64,000 nucleotides of DNA from Sipunculus nudus (lineage: Eukaryota > Annelida > Sipuncula > Golfingiida > Sipunculidae). The translations under genes were made by a program, and so were the position numbers. Below the pieces are notes generated by a model that was not told where the DNA came from, searched no databases, and was given only the letters and a program-made list of their open reading frames with translations. The stretch is from contig CM049308.1 of assembly GCA_026874595.1 (NCBI GenBank), positions 25,196,367-25,260,366 of the forward strand. The letters run 5' to 3'. Of this stretch, positions 1 to 11,693 are shown piece by piece (the stretch's first letter is position 1; every line of letters starts with the position of its first letter).

Positions 1-740
1 ACATATGTCACAAAATTTAATCCCTCGTGGTCAAAAAGCTGATCACAGTATCTGGTTATAAGGTTCCAATATGGTCATTCTTTTATTGGCAGTAATGGCA
101 TACAGAGGTGGGAGACCTCAGAACATGATTTGGGGATACAAGCAAAAACTGACAGAACTGTGTTTATATGGACAACCTGAAGTAGTGTTGTTTTCATGTG
201 TTGCTTTTTTAGTATAATTGTTTAATATGTTTAGTTTGAATGAGGTGTTTCTCGCTTTTAATTCGTAGAGCATATTTCTTTAATGCATTTAGTTGTGTTA
301 CAATAATTTCAATAAGTTATAGGTGAGGGTATCTAAGGTTTTAGGCAGCTACAGGCAGGTTGTAACCTATTTTAGGCAGTTAAAGGCAGGTTTTAGGCTC
401 TACATTGTTAATAATGAGAAATAGCAGTTTAGTACGCTTTTATAAAATTTATGCTTAAAAAAATAGAATATTATTTTTTTATTAACAGATAAACAACTAT
501 GTTTATTATATACCGTACATAAGTGAGACTATAGAGTTATCAGATATATTAGTATTAGCCAATATTAGTCCTCTTTATAAATCAATTGAGAGGATGAACA
601 AGTCTTTATTTGATAAGAAAGTCCATACTCCTAGAGATCAACAAATTTTTACTGATCATAGAATTACATATAAATCCCAACGCTTCTAAAAAGCAAAAAA
701 GAAAATATCCAACATTTCAATAGTAATCACATTCACAAGA
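1..740. other. AT-rich non-coding stretch
   Basis: No coding exon or RNA gene could be supported. A short run of imperfect copies of TTTTAGGCAG/AAAGGCAGG lies at about 330-400. The rest is low-complexity AT-rich sequence. Confidence 0.5.
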
Positions 741-751
741 CAATAACTATA

Positions 752-1330
752 ATTTGGCTGATTTGACCTTGAAGATATTGGTCAAGGTCCCAAGCTTTCA
801 AACTTCTTCAGAACTTTGTAGGAACAATCAGTGTCCCAAATGTGAGGACAAAATGTGAAATACTTAAAATGTAATCAGCTTCACAATTATTTTCCATTTC
901 TGCAGATTTGACCTTGAAGATGATGGTCAAGGTCACTGGGTTTCAAATTTGTCAGAGATTTTGGTAGGAACCATTAGTGTTTCAAATTTTGGGAGAAAAT
1001 ATGCAGCCCTTCAAAGGTTGTGTTGACAATATAACCCCAAAAAAATTACATTTCAGCAGAATCAACCTTGAAGATGAATGTCAAGGTCACCAGTTTTCAA
1101 ACTCCTTAGAGAAAATTGTAGGGACAATTGTGTACCAAATTGTAAAATACTTCCAAAGTTATGGGCTTCACAAAAATTTAACATGTCGGCAGATTTGACC
1201 TTGAAAATGAAGGTCAAGGTCACTGGGTTTCGAACTCGCCTGAGGGAGGGAACCATCAGTGTTTTGAATTTTGAAGGAAAATATGCAGCCCACCAAACGT
1301 TATTGTGTTCACAAGATATCATACAGCACT
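752..1330. repeat. Four degenerate ~130-155 bp repeats carrying TGACCTTG...CAAGGTCA
   Basis: Four copies start near 757, 905, 1060 and 1192. Each begins with a version of GATTTGACCTTGAAGATG, followed by GGTCAAGGTCACTGGGTTT and then a 'GTAGGAACCATCAGTGT' segment. The paired TGACCTTG / CAAGGTCA makes each unit an imperfect dyad. The short open frames over this block on both strands follow the repeat and have no recognisable protein similarity. This looks like the core of an interspersed bivalve repeat; the element ends were not found. Confidence 0.7.
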
Positions 1331-1355
1331 GAAAGCAACATGTCTCTCCTGGCCG

Positions 1356-1382
1356 GGGGGGGGGGGGGGGGGGGGGGGGGGG
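1356..1382. repeat. Poly-G tract
   Basis: An uninterrupted run of about 26 G follows CTGGCC. Similar G runs occur at 24808-24825, 44187-44200, 44264-44278 and 62803-62813. Exact lengths in such tracts are prone to assembly error. Confidence 0.9.
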
Positions 1383-1473
1383 CCATAATAATCAATTATG
1401 GTTGCTACTGTGATCAATTATGATCAAGAAAGATATTCCCAAAACACTATTTATGAGACAGACAATTTCTGAC

Positions 1474-1870
1474 CTGGTTGTTTCTTGCTTTTACTGTTCT
1501 TTTTTTCTCCAGTTTCCGGACTCTGCGTTCCAGCATCTCCATCCTGTGCCACAGCTTCCGTGTCATCCTCTGCCGGATGTATACGCGCTTTGGTTCCCTG
1601 TATTACCAGCTTCTTCTCAGCCTCTGCAGCCATCTGATCATACATCTTCTTGTACTGAAGATGCTTTTCTATGTGTGAGGGGGCGCTGCGTGGTCGGGCT
1701 GATTCCTCAAGCTCATTATCGTCGGGAAACCAATCAAAAGGGTTAGTGTCATGGCTGTGTTCTGTTTTCCTCCTCTCTATGCGATAACCTAAGTTACTCT
1801 TGTACACAGGGGCTAATGATGAGAACACTGGCTTGAAGGCCTTCCTGTACTCTGACGACCTGACAACCAT
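1474..1870 (-). CDS. 5' coding exon of an uncharacterised protein (possibly MDM1-like)
   Basis: On the minus strand the open frame starts at an ATG (1870) in a strong context, GAAAATGG. A splice acceptor (TTTTTCCAG) precedes it at 1892 and leaves a 21-base 5' UTR piece in this exon. The exon ends in CAG|GTCAGA at 1474/1473, a good donor, after about 132 codons (phase 1); the frame past that point is probably intron. The peptide begins VVRSSEYRKAFKPV, has an acidic stretch (DWFPDDNELEES), then a charged segment with KKMYDQMAAEAEKKL that could be helical, and ends Lys/Ser-rich (EKKNSKSKKQ). The SEYRKAF motif is reminiscent of the short repeated SxYxxxF motifs of the microtubule-binding centriole protein MDM1. 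That is only a motif impression, not an assignment. No signal peptide or membrane segment is visible. The remaining exons lie beyond the left edge. Confidence 0.55.
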
Positions 1871-1891
1871 TTTCACTTATTCTTGTTTAAC

Positions 1892-4373
1892 CTGGAAAAA
1901 TGAGAATATCGGTTACAGTATGTAGGAAAGTATAGATTCTTTAAATAAGCAGCACAATTTTAGCCCTTTGACATAAGACTTAAGACACAAAAGACTGATT
2001 TATGGAGATGTCAAGAAGCCTTCATTAGTTTTCACAGAAACCACACAGAAAGAGACTTAAAACTTTGATGTCTCATGGCCTTCAGGTAAACAGTCACTTA
2101 ACATAAACCAGACAAATAGTTAGCCTTGCTCGTGTACTTCCTAACAACACATACCTTGTGTGAGAATGATTTTGTTTCATTTTTACACAATGGTAAATCC
2201 CCACACATATTTGTAGAATTTCTGACCGCAAATATACTAGTATGGCTCACACAAGTTAATGAATGATAGCCAACTTGTCAGTAGTTATTAGTATTACTTG
2301 TTTCTACAGAGATAGATTTACACTTACATTTTATTTATTTGTGAGTTCTAAAGTATTCTTTTGTATTGATTCATAACTTGTATCCTTATGTTAAGATTTA
2401 CCATGATATAAATGCGATATGATGGATGGCTGTTGCAGTGCATTTTAATGTGTGGCTTCTGTCTGACTCTTGTTGTCTAACTAGACTATAAGTTCAATAT
2501 AAATGCCAACTGAGTCATCAGTCATATATTCCTGCACCAGGATAACGCTGAAGTTAATTTAAATAATGAAGCTCCTAAAAACCATTATTTCTTCCTAGGT
2601 TGGTATAATGACCTTCAATGGGCACTATCTGTTTCAATGACAAGGTAACTGATATACTGAATCCAGCAAACTGGTATAATACTGTATCCAGGAGGTAAAA
2701 CCAAGCACCAAAGACAGAGCCATGATGTCTGACCTTTCAAGAATCAAGGCAAACTCTTCTTGAAGAGGCAGAGCAGGGCATCTAATGACAGTTATATGTC
2801 GTAATGGGTTATGTCTTCATAAAAATATCAGTTAACATTTTACCGAAACTGACCTGTTTTACCGGAACTGACTCTAAAATATATTAAATTACATTTCTTT
2901 TTTCTATATTCTCAGACAATGTGAAACAAATTGTAATACAATAACAATGCAACAAAACAAACAAAATAAAATACAAAAAAGGTTTTGTGAAATGATCACA
3001 CAAAAAAGTACCTTATTTTTCCTTTTATGTTCATTTGTAGATATTGATCAGTTTTAACATGCTTTGTTTTTCATGTAAAACGTGCAATTTCATGTAATTT
3101 TCAATTCAATTCAAAATGAGACAAGTATTGTTTCCTCAGTAAAATTATAATATTTTCAGCATTTTTTTTCAAAAAAGAATGTTGAATTCAGTGTGAACAG
3201 AGTAGCTAAATCATTAAATAACAGTAATTCAGTGGATGAAATGAACATATATATATATTATATATATATCATTGGTAGAAGCATGAAATATTTTACACAG
3301 ATTTATATCTGCAGTTATATATATTAAATCACTCAAATATGGATATCCAGCTTCTAGCTTATTTTACATACAGTATCAGATAAATGTCCTGAATAAATAA
3401 ACAAAATGACAGAATTTTTGAAGTACAGAAACAGAGCTGGTCAGTCCATCACCCCCTGATTGATCTGCTTTTGTTCTTTTTGAGAAACTGCAGCTGATTT
3501 GGGGTGGTAATAAATGGCTGGTTGCCCTCACCTAGACTTGTCACCATGAGCTGTTGAGGCTTTAATGAGTTTGCTCATTGATGCTGTTTTACTGGTTGTC
3601 AGTAGTTCTGAGTGAGTATAGTTCTGAGTGAGTCAGTAGTTCTGACTGATTCCTGAGAGCCCAGGTTTTAAAATTAATGAAAAAATGTAACTAGAAAAAT
3701 CCTCTTTTGGGTTCATATAATTCTAAGTTTTAATTTCAAATATGGTATATGTGGAACACTTAGAAATAAATCTACCAATCCAAGGTGATATGGACAGAAA
3801 AGTCCAAGGCATTACATGCATTTGTTATGTATAAATAAGTTGTTTTACTCAAACTGATTAACTGTAGTGGAATTTCACATTTGTTTTTCAAATGGAAAAA
3901 TTTGTAATATAAAACACAGCAAACTTGTTGCTTAACATCTAGACAGGTCTAGATGAAATAACCTTTAAACAGGAGAGTCATGAGCTGTTGGTCACTATCT
4001 TTGTCACAATCTGGATACTGTTTAACTGCAAATTATGTGGTCGCCTAGTGCACAATCAGGTGTACACTTTTCTTTTATAAATTGTTATACAATAATCAAC
4101 AATTATTTGTTGGCCAAGACATCAAAGTCAGTATTTCTATCAATTCAGCATATATAGTTGGTCTAAATATCGAAAAACCAGACTTGAATATATAAAATAA
4201 AAAAGAGTTATGATATTTTTAATATGTCAAATGTAGCTTATATACTGTTTTATATTGTTGCAAGTGGATTTCTAATTTTTGTAATAATACCCCTGTACAA
4301 AATTATACCTTGGACTTGGGATGTCTATCATCACTGATGTATTTTATGAAATACGCACATTCCTTTAAGAAAA
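1892..4373. other. Intron/intergenic AT-rich stretch, no gene seen
   Basis: No exon-like open frame with splice sites was found on either strand. There is a TA-rich microsatellite at 3248-3270. If the minus-strand exon at 1474-1891 belongs with the promoter-like segment at 23 kb, all of this is intron 1 of that gene. Confidence 0.4.
4042..4070 (+). repeat. 29-bp sequence present in inverted orientation at 18633-18661
   Basis: The segment starting CGCCTAGTGCACAATCAGG matches the reverse complement of 18633-18661 with one mismatch in 29. The two copies bracket the whole cluster of interspersed elements. They could be termini of one old element or two scattered copies of a repeat. Confidence 0.6.
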
Positions 4374-5040
4374 AAAGGGACCCATGGGTCACGACGCTCA
4401 GCGGTTATATATGATAGAAAAAAATATGATTTGGAAATGAAGCACATGCTGGTTTTGTGTGGTAATAAATAAAAGCTGAATTAGGAGTTGTTGGTGTTTA
4501 GCTTATGTATGATTTTGATAGTATCTCTGGAGACTGGGAAGAGGATTGATTTCATTTATTTTATTGACAAATGGAGTGCTATTGTCACAAAGATTTTGAC
4601 TCTGCCATATAACTCATAAGCAGCACATATAATATAAGAGTTTAACTATTTATTAAAATATAATAACAAATATTGTGCCAAATATAATTTTTATTAAAAT
4701 TAATAAGAGAATCATATGATTTTTTAAAATAAAATATAACTGAAATGATTATAAAAATAATATTATAGAATATATTCATGAATGCATTCATGAATACATT
4801 TTGAAAGTATTTGCACTGGTATTCAAATACTTTCATTTATACCTGAATATCCATTCTTATGCAAGAAAATTTTTAAAATGATTCATATTTGTATTCAAAT
4901 ACATTTTCAAAGTATTTGCAACATGTCTATTATTTATTAAGTTTTAGCCAAACAATGATGTTGAGAATCCAAAATATACAAAATTCACAAATGTATATAA
5001 TGATCATAAGTACCTGGTTTTATTGCTTTTATTTATACTA

Positions 5041-7103
5041 ACTAGATGTGTCGGTACGACACGAATGCCCCCGCCTGGGGCAAATTAGAAACATTTGTTA
5101 AATTTTGTAAAATTTTTTTAAGTTCAGGAGGTGTTGTATGGTCAAAAGTAGGTCAAGAAGGGCAAAATGCAAACTCGATCTGTAACGGGTCATTATCAAG
5201 GAACACACCAAAAATCAAGCCAGTATGCAGGCACTGTGAAAAAAAGTCCATACATGTGCATTTTTCATAAAAAATTCTCTTTCATGAAATTTTCTATGTT
5301 CAGGATCTGTCATATGGTCAAAAATAGGTTAACTGGGATGAAACGCGAACTTGACCTTTAAGTGGTCATTATGCGCCTACAGACCAAACATTGGGCCAGT
5401 ATCTGTAAGCATTGTATTGCAAATCTAGAATATTAGCTTAAGCTGGTAATCAGTTATAAATTTAAATTGGAGAGGTATGTACCATGTTTTATAACAATCC
5501 ACCAAATGCTTCCTGAGAAATATCCCCCTAAGTTTTTTTTCTATACTAAGCTCTGTGACCTTGAAAAGTAGGTCAAGACCACCCATCTTTGAACCTGACC
5601 AAGATTTTGTAAATATGATGCAAAAGCACTGAAGTAATGAAGTTCTTCAGTTGAATACCTTTGGAGATATCCTGTACAAAGGCCAAAATTGAAAAATCCG
5701 ATAAAATTTCATTAAAAAATCAGAAATTGCAGGTGACGCCACCAAAATTGTGCAGAACATACAGACCATCAGTCCCAATGATTATAGTAAGTTTTGTGAA
5801 AATCCACACAATGGTTCCTGAGATATAAGCTTCTGAGGGTTTTTCTATAATCAGCTCTAAAATGTAGAAAAATGGGTCAAGGTCACCCATCTTCGAACTT
5901 GACTGAGATTTATCGATATTTATCTTCACTGATGAAATAAAATTCCAACGGTGAATCCTTTTAGAGATATCCCGCTCACAAGGTAAAAGTTAACAGATGC
6001 GGAACGGACAGACGGACGGACGGACATCGACAGACAGATGGACGGATAGACGGACAGCTTGTGTGACGACAATAGCCCATCAGCCTATGAGCTGAGGGCT
6101 AAAAACGGCTGTACATGTACATTTGTCATAAAAATTAATTTTCATGAAATTTTCTATTTTTAGGAGCCGTAAAACAATCAAAAGTAGGTCAACCGGGACG
6201 AAACGCGAACTCGATCTGTAACTGGTCATTATCTGCATACACACCAAAAATCAGGCCAATATCTGCAAGCATTGTGAAAAAAAGTCCGTACAGGTATATT
6301 TGTCATGAAAATTTCTATTTTTCATGAAATTTTCTAAGTTAAGGAGCCATAAAACGGTCAAAAGTATGTCAACCTGGACGAAACGCAAACTCGATCTGTA
6401 ACTGGTCATTATCTGCCCACACACCTCTGGCCAATATCTGCAGGCATTGCGAAAAAAAGTCCGTACATGTGTATTTGTCATGAAAATTTCTATTTTTCAT
6501 GAAATTTTCTAAGTTTAGGAGCCGTAAAACAGTCAAAAGTAGGTCAACCGGGACAAAACGCGAACTCGACCTGTAACTGGTCATTATCTGCCAACACACC
6601 AAAAATCAGGCCAATATCTGCAGGCATTGCGAAAAAAAGTCCGTACATGTGTATTTGTCATGAAAATTTCTATTTTTCATGAAATTTTCTAAGTTTAGGA
6701 GCCGTAAAACAGTCAAAAGTAAGTCAACCTGGACGAAACGCGAACTCGATCTGTAACTGGTCATTATCTGCCCACACACCAAAAATCAGGCCAATATCTG
6801 CAGGCATTGCGAAAAAAAGTCCGTACATGTGTATTTGTCATGAAAATTTCTATTTTTCATGAAATTTTCTAAGTTTAGGAGCCGTAAAACAGTCAAAAGT
6901 AGGTCAACCGGGACGAAACGCGAACTCGATCTGTAACTGGTCATTATCTGCCCACACACCAAAAATCAGGCCAATATCTGCAGGCATTGCGAAAAAAAGT
7001 CCGTACAACTGTTTTATTTCGGAAGGACGGAAGGACGGAAGGACGGAATGACGGACATGGGTTAAACTATATGCCCCGGCCACTTTGTGGCGGGGGCATA
7101 AAA
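5041..7103 (+). mobile_element. Pearl-like element P1 nested in E1, with ~180-bp core repeats
   Basis: The 5' side reads GAATGCCCCCGCCTGGGGC. The 3' side has a GGAAGGACGGAAGGACGG microsatellite and then a strong hairpin at 7070-7100: arms TATGCCCC/GGGGCATA and GCCAC/GTGGC, TTT loop, followed by an A run. About seven core repeats of ~180 bp lie inside. The units at 6481, 6661 and 6841 are almost identical and precisely 180 bp apart, so that part is recent. The corresponding site in the copy at about 15620-15640 lacks this block, with no obvious target duplication, as expected for Helitron-type insertion. Confidence 0.7.
5416..6105 (+). mobile_element. Third-level nested element P2 inside a P1 core repeat
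   Basis: A P1 core repeat is interrupted after 'AAGCATTGT' (5415) and resumes at about 6101 with 'AAAAACGGCTGTACATGTAC'. The inserted block has two units about 305 bp apart (near 5511 and 5816). It then has a GACGGACGGACGG run (6009-6057) and a terminal hairpin at about 6073-6100 (AGCCCATCAGC...GCTGAGGGCT) followed by A5. This is the same architecture as P1 and E1 but a different sequence family. Confidence 0.6.
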
Positions 7104-8083
7104 AATAAATGTAATATATTCACTTTGGACTACTTTCACATCAATCTACACACTAGACACAGTAGGAATCTAGATTAATATTATCAACTACATCTTTGTC
7201 TATCATTAATTTCCTTCATATGCTCCCTAATGATTAGTAATGAATAATATGATTTATTTTTGTTATCATCAAAATTGAACTGAAAAATACCAAAAGTGAC
7301 TGCATGTTGTTATTTGGAATACTTGACATTCTATCCATCCATACAAGATTTTTACATCATCAGTAACTGCAAGTTAATTTCCAGTTACTCTTCAACTAAC
7401 AAATTCCTTTTCTTTTAATTTTTCTTTAATTTGTTATAAAAAAACCAATACAAAATTTATTAATTTATAGTTTATTGTTATGTTGGTCAAAACAACAACT
7501 AGATAAGTTGGGTTGGACACCTGGATCAACTGTGGCTGGCCATAAGCTGCCTGGCTGCCCCAGTGAATGCCTCCCTCATTCATGCATAATCTGCTGAAAG
7601 TTCAACAAGGTCAACATTTAGGTGACTGAAGAGTGGCTGGAAGAGCCTTGGTCTGACATGGTCTCATAAAAACATTAATAAAAGCTACAATTTTTGGCCA
7701 ATTTCTTTTAGGTTTCTAAACTAAAAAGTTGAAATCCTTTTGTGTGCATGATATGAAAATTATATCAACAGTGCTCACAGGAAACAAACGTGCCATGGTC
7801 AAAGTTGGGCAAAATTTAAGGTACTAATTTTATATTTATACAAATTACTTATAAAATTTGAAAAATTCAGAAGTAATTTTGGGTATTCAATTGAATCTTG
7901 ATTAAATAATGTTACATCCCGGACAAAAATCTCTAGCTTCAGCAATCCTCTTGTTAAGGGAGTAAATATATTTCTTGATTTTTTACAAAGTGCATTATGT
8001 TTGGGCCCATAACTTAAAACAATTATGCAATACTGACATCATTTCTGGCATGTGCATAGCAAATGTATAGAAAAATATGTATC

Positions 8084-9262
8084 TAATACTTATAAAAGGA
8101 ATTCGGTTCAGGTTTGTTCACGATGTTCTCTAAAACCACGTTGTGTACAATATTGTGCCATACATCAGTTGAAAGGTGATTATCCCCGCAGTGACATAGG
8201 CGATATGAAAATAAATAATTTTTAATATACATATGATTTTGAGTGATTTTTCCATTTTCCTACCAAGCACAGCCGAACTGACTTCGGCAATCACCGGAAT
8301 GTGGGCATCGTGGTCACCTAACCTCTAACACTAAGGACTATTGTTCATATGAATAACGCTTGCTTTCAATGAAGGATTTGACCCACGTGCACGTGGTCAG
8401 TAAAAGAGATAAACACATGTTTCTCGCTTTATGAATTGGAGAGTTCAACCCAGGAGGATTAATGACAAAACCTAATTCAAGGTCCCAATTTCAGGAATAG
8501 GGCTGGGGTGGGGTGGGATTGGGTGGTGGTTGGGGTTTCAGGCCTCAAAATTTGTCTGTTACGATGAAAGAAAGGTTGCGGTGGTTGAAAACGGGATACG
8601 GACCCTCTGCATGGAGTCCCGTTGGGTCCACTTCTGCTACTTACGAGGTATGCATATTTCTGTTTCTTTCTTCAGGAACAGTTTCCTTGCAACGTACATT
8701 TAAAAATCGTTCACGTGTTCCTCACATCAAACTAATCTTTATACGTCCAACAATAGAATCCAGTCAAATATCATCGAAAACCTGAATGCCCCCGCGTCTC
8801 ATTCCAGTTTGCAATGTAAACATCATCAATGACCAGGTCTTCAAGGTAAACATTACGGGGGATGAATTTCTTGCCATGAGGACAGCCCCACAAAATAAAT
8901 GTTAACAATATAGGAGCGACTGCAGGATCACTCACGCACTGTCTCAACTAGGTTATGAGTTTATACGGACGGACGGTATGATGTTTAGGATTGTAATTTA
9001 AAAGTAAGTGGCAAAATAAAGATACAAGCAGTTGGACATAGAAACGTTTTCTGATCACAGAAGTGTTGTGCCTCAGAGTGGTGCGTCAGTTATTCTGCAG
9101 TCGTGCCAAAATGTTTATACATATCTTATGGAGACAGTTTCTCACTGAAACCTATATTTTCTGTTAACTTTTAGTATAAAAAAATGAGCCAACATTTCAC
9201 ATCTCAGTTAATAAATCTCCCCAACCCCGGGATAAAGCCCAGTTTACCGGGTCTATCAGCTA
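8084..9262. mobile_element. Unclassified ~1.2-kb insertion in E1
   Basis: The matching copy at about 16570-16615 runs straight from 'ATAGAAAAATATGTAT' to 'AAAGTCAGATCAGTGG'. In E1 the same two segments are separated by about 1.18 kb of unrelated sequence. Inside is a perfect 14-bp palindrome, CCACGTGCACGTGG, at 8383-8396. Also inside is a segment at 8447-8500 that resembles 44200-44250 ('CAACCCAGG...AATGACAAA.CCTAA'). No terminal inverted repeats were recognised. The open frame at 8513-8785 has no known similarity. Confidence 0.45.
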
Positions 9263-10555
9263 GTATTATATATGAATAAAGTCAGATCAGTGGTTTTGAT
9301 ATTAGGCAGTCTTGTGTAACAATGGGTTTTTAATGGAAAAAGAAGTTTTTCATTAATATCTAAAAGGAATTAAGTCCTAGTGACCAAATTCTTGGCATGG
9401 TAAGGGATTTTGGAGACATTTAACAGTATGCCAAATTTTTGGAACCAAGATCTGAAGCTGGGGAGCTGAGCTCTAGCAAACTGCATAACACTAGCTTGAT
9501 GTAAACAATATGTGACATGGTGCTTGAAAACTTGACTAAAAACTACAGTTTTTGATCAACTGGTTTCAAATTTTTGGTGTTAACAGATGAAATGCTAACA
9601 AAAACATGCTGTGAAAATTAAATCCACAGCAGTTACAGGAAAAAATGTGCCATGGTCAAAGTTGGGTAAAATTTAAGGTACCAATTTTTTATTTTTGCTA
9701 ATATTTAAAATAATCTAAAAGATTTTGATCTAATTTTGGGTATAAAATTTAATTTTGATTAATTGAAGCTATATTACTGGAAAAAAGTCCTTAGCTTTAA
9801 CATGTTTTGTGTTAAGTGATCAATTATCTTTCCTGGTTTTTAACAAAATGCATTATGTTTGGGCCCATAACTTTTTTAAATTATATAATACAGACCTAAT
9901 TTCTGGCATGTACATAGGAACTATATAGAGGAATATTTATGGTAAATATGAGGAAAAACTGATGAGTGGTTTTGATTTTAGGCAGTCCTGAAGTGTGAAA
10001 ATAGGTTTTTAATAAAAAAAATTGGGGTTTTTCCTTAATTTCTCAAAGGAACGAAGTCACAAAGACCCAGTTTTCAGCTTGGTAGGAGATCTTGGGGACA
10101 TCTAACATTATGCCGAATTCTGGATTCCTAGGTCTTACGGTTTCAAAACGTGCCAGTTTAATGGACGGACAGACAGACAGCCGACGGACAAAGGACCACG
10201 ACTATAGCTCAGATGACTTATAGTCAGCTGAGCTAAAAACTTGAAGATGTTAGTCAAGAATTTTAAAAAATTTACCACACTCCAGCTGATATGCCTGATG
10301 TTATGCAGAGTTGAAATTTACCCTATATGTCTTTTTAAATGAGGACACCAAACTAGGTAATAGGCTCAGTTTCATTTTGTTATTTCCAAATATACTACAT
10401 TAAAGCATACTGTTAAAATCAGGCCAAACATTTTACTCGAGCAAGTTTTGATACAATAAACCTGCTTTCATAGATTGTTGTAAATTTTCCGCAAGATTGT
10501 GTAGTGTCCGTAGACACTATCTCACTGCTATTACAAATGTAATTATCATCAGTTC

Positions 10556-11220
10556 TTAATTTTCTTTAGAAATTGTAACAGTCACTGTTTAGAAAAATAT
10601 CAAAATCATTTTCCAGTTTCATTCCAGTATGATACACAGATGGGCCAACATGTACAAATGTATTGTCCGTAGATGTGTAGTGTCCGTAGACAAAGCTGAT
10701 TTAAGAACAGCTATTGTCTCCATCTACAGTAAAAACAAACTATTTGTTAGCCAAATTGTTATTAAGTTATCCAGGTATCAAGAAATAAAATTTTCAAGGT
10801 AAAAAATAAAGCTCAGTTTCTCTCTGCCATAATTAGAAGATCATAACATGCAAGTTTTTATGAGGAAAGCACCCTGAAATATATTCAAGTACTTGATGCC
10901 CATTACAAATAATTTAAATACATGTTCTTCAGAAACAGTTTCTTTAGAAATTATAGTAGTTACTGTTTAGATAAATATCAAAATTATTTTCAAGTTCCAT
11001 CCCATATGATATGCAGATGGGCCAACATGTACAAATGTAGTGTCTGTATACATGTAGTGTCCGTAGACAAAGCTGATCTTAAAACAGCAGCTGCTGCTAT
11101 CATCTCTATCTACAGTTTAAACAAAATATTTATTAGCCAAAACTGTCAGTAAATAACCCAGGAATCAATAAAATTTAAAAGTTTATAAATAAATCTAAGT
11201 TTTTCTTTAACACCATCAGT
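10556..11220 (+). repeat. Diverged tandem duplication of a ~0.37-kb non-coding unit
   Basis: Unit 1 (about 10556-10850) and unit 2 (about 10922-11220) share GATGGGCCAACATGTACAAA, then GTAGTGTCCGTAGACAAAGC, then 'ATCTACAGT..AAACAAA'. Indels break every frame, so this is non-coding. The remaining sequence between 10241 and 11693 shows nothing supportable. Confidence 0.6.
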
Positions 11221-11693
11221 GGATCAGCCAAGTTTTAATACCCTTTAATATAATATACTAGGTATTTAATGGCAATTACACATGGTATAGTTTAAATACA
11301 TTCATACATTTACTGTTCATGATTTACTGTATTAAAAACAGACAGAACTTCATTTGTCTTGATCATTTTGTGTTTCTTTACCATTATCACATGTTCCTTT
11401 ATTTGAAACTGGATAACAGACAAGGGGAGCTATCAACATTTTGAGAGGCGCCATAATGAAAAGCAGCCATTATTGATTTTGAATCAGCAAGGTCATCAGT
11501 GGTCATTCTGAACCAATCAGGAAACAACTGGTATCAGACTTCCAAAGAGTCTTTGATACTTATAAGAATAAACAGCATTTGATAATGCTGCATTTTAAAT
11601 CAATTTCTCAATCTGACACTGTTTCTTATATAGGATTCTTTATCAAGTTTATTGAGAAAGGGTTTTTTAACCATAGTTTATAGAGAAAGTTAA

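Larger units (their letters stand above)
4374..10240 (+). mobile_element. Helentron-associated/pearl-like element, copy E1, with nested insertions
   Basis: It begins AAGGGACCCATGGGTCACGA and ends with a GGAC-rich run (10158-10192). This is followed by a near-palindrome, AGCTCAGATGACTTATAGTC plus AGCTGAGCT, and then AAAAAC. The same start and end are found in copies at 11694-14910 and 14968-17564. Tetranucleotide runs followed by a 3' hairpin and A-rich end are known for bivalve pearl elements, which are classed as non-autonomous Helentron relatives; that class is inferred here. Side-by-side reading with the 14968 copy shows that 5041-7103 and about 8084-9262 are insertions. No transposase or Rep/helicase frame is present. 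Confidence 0.65.

Noticed and set aside
5041-7103. 180-bp regular repeats as a CRISPR-like array
   Set aside because: Whole units are near-identical with no unique spacers, in a eukaryotic pearl-like element.
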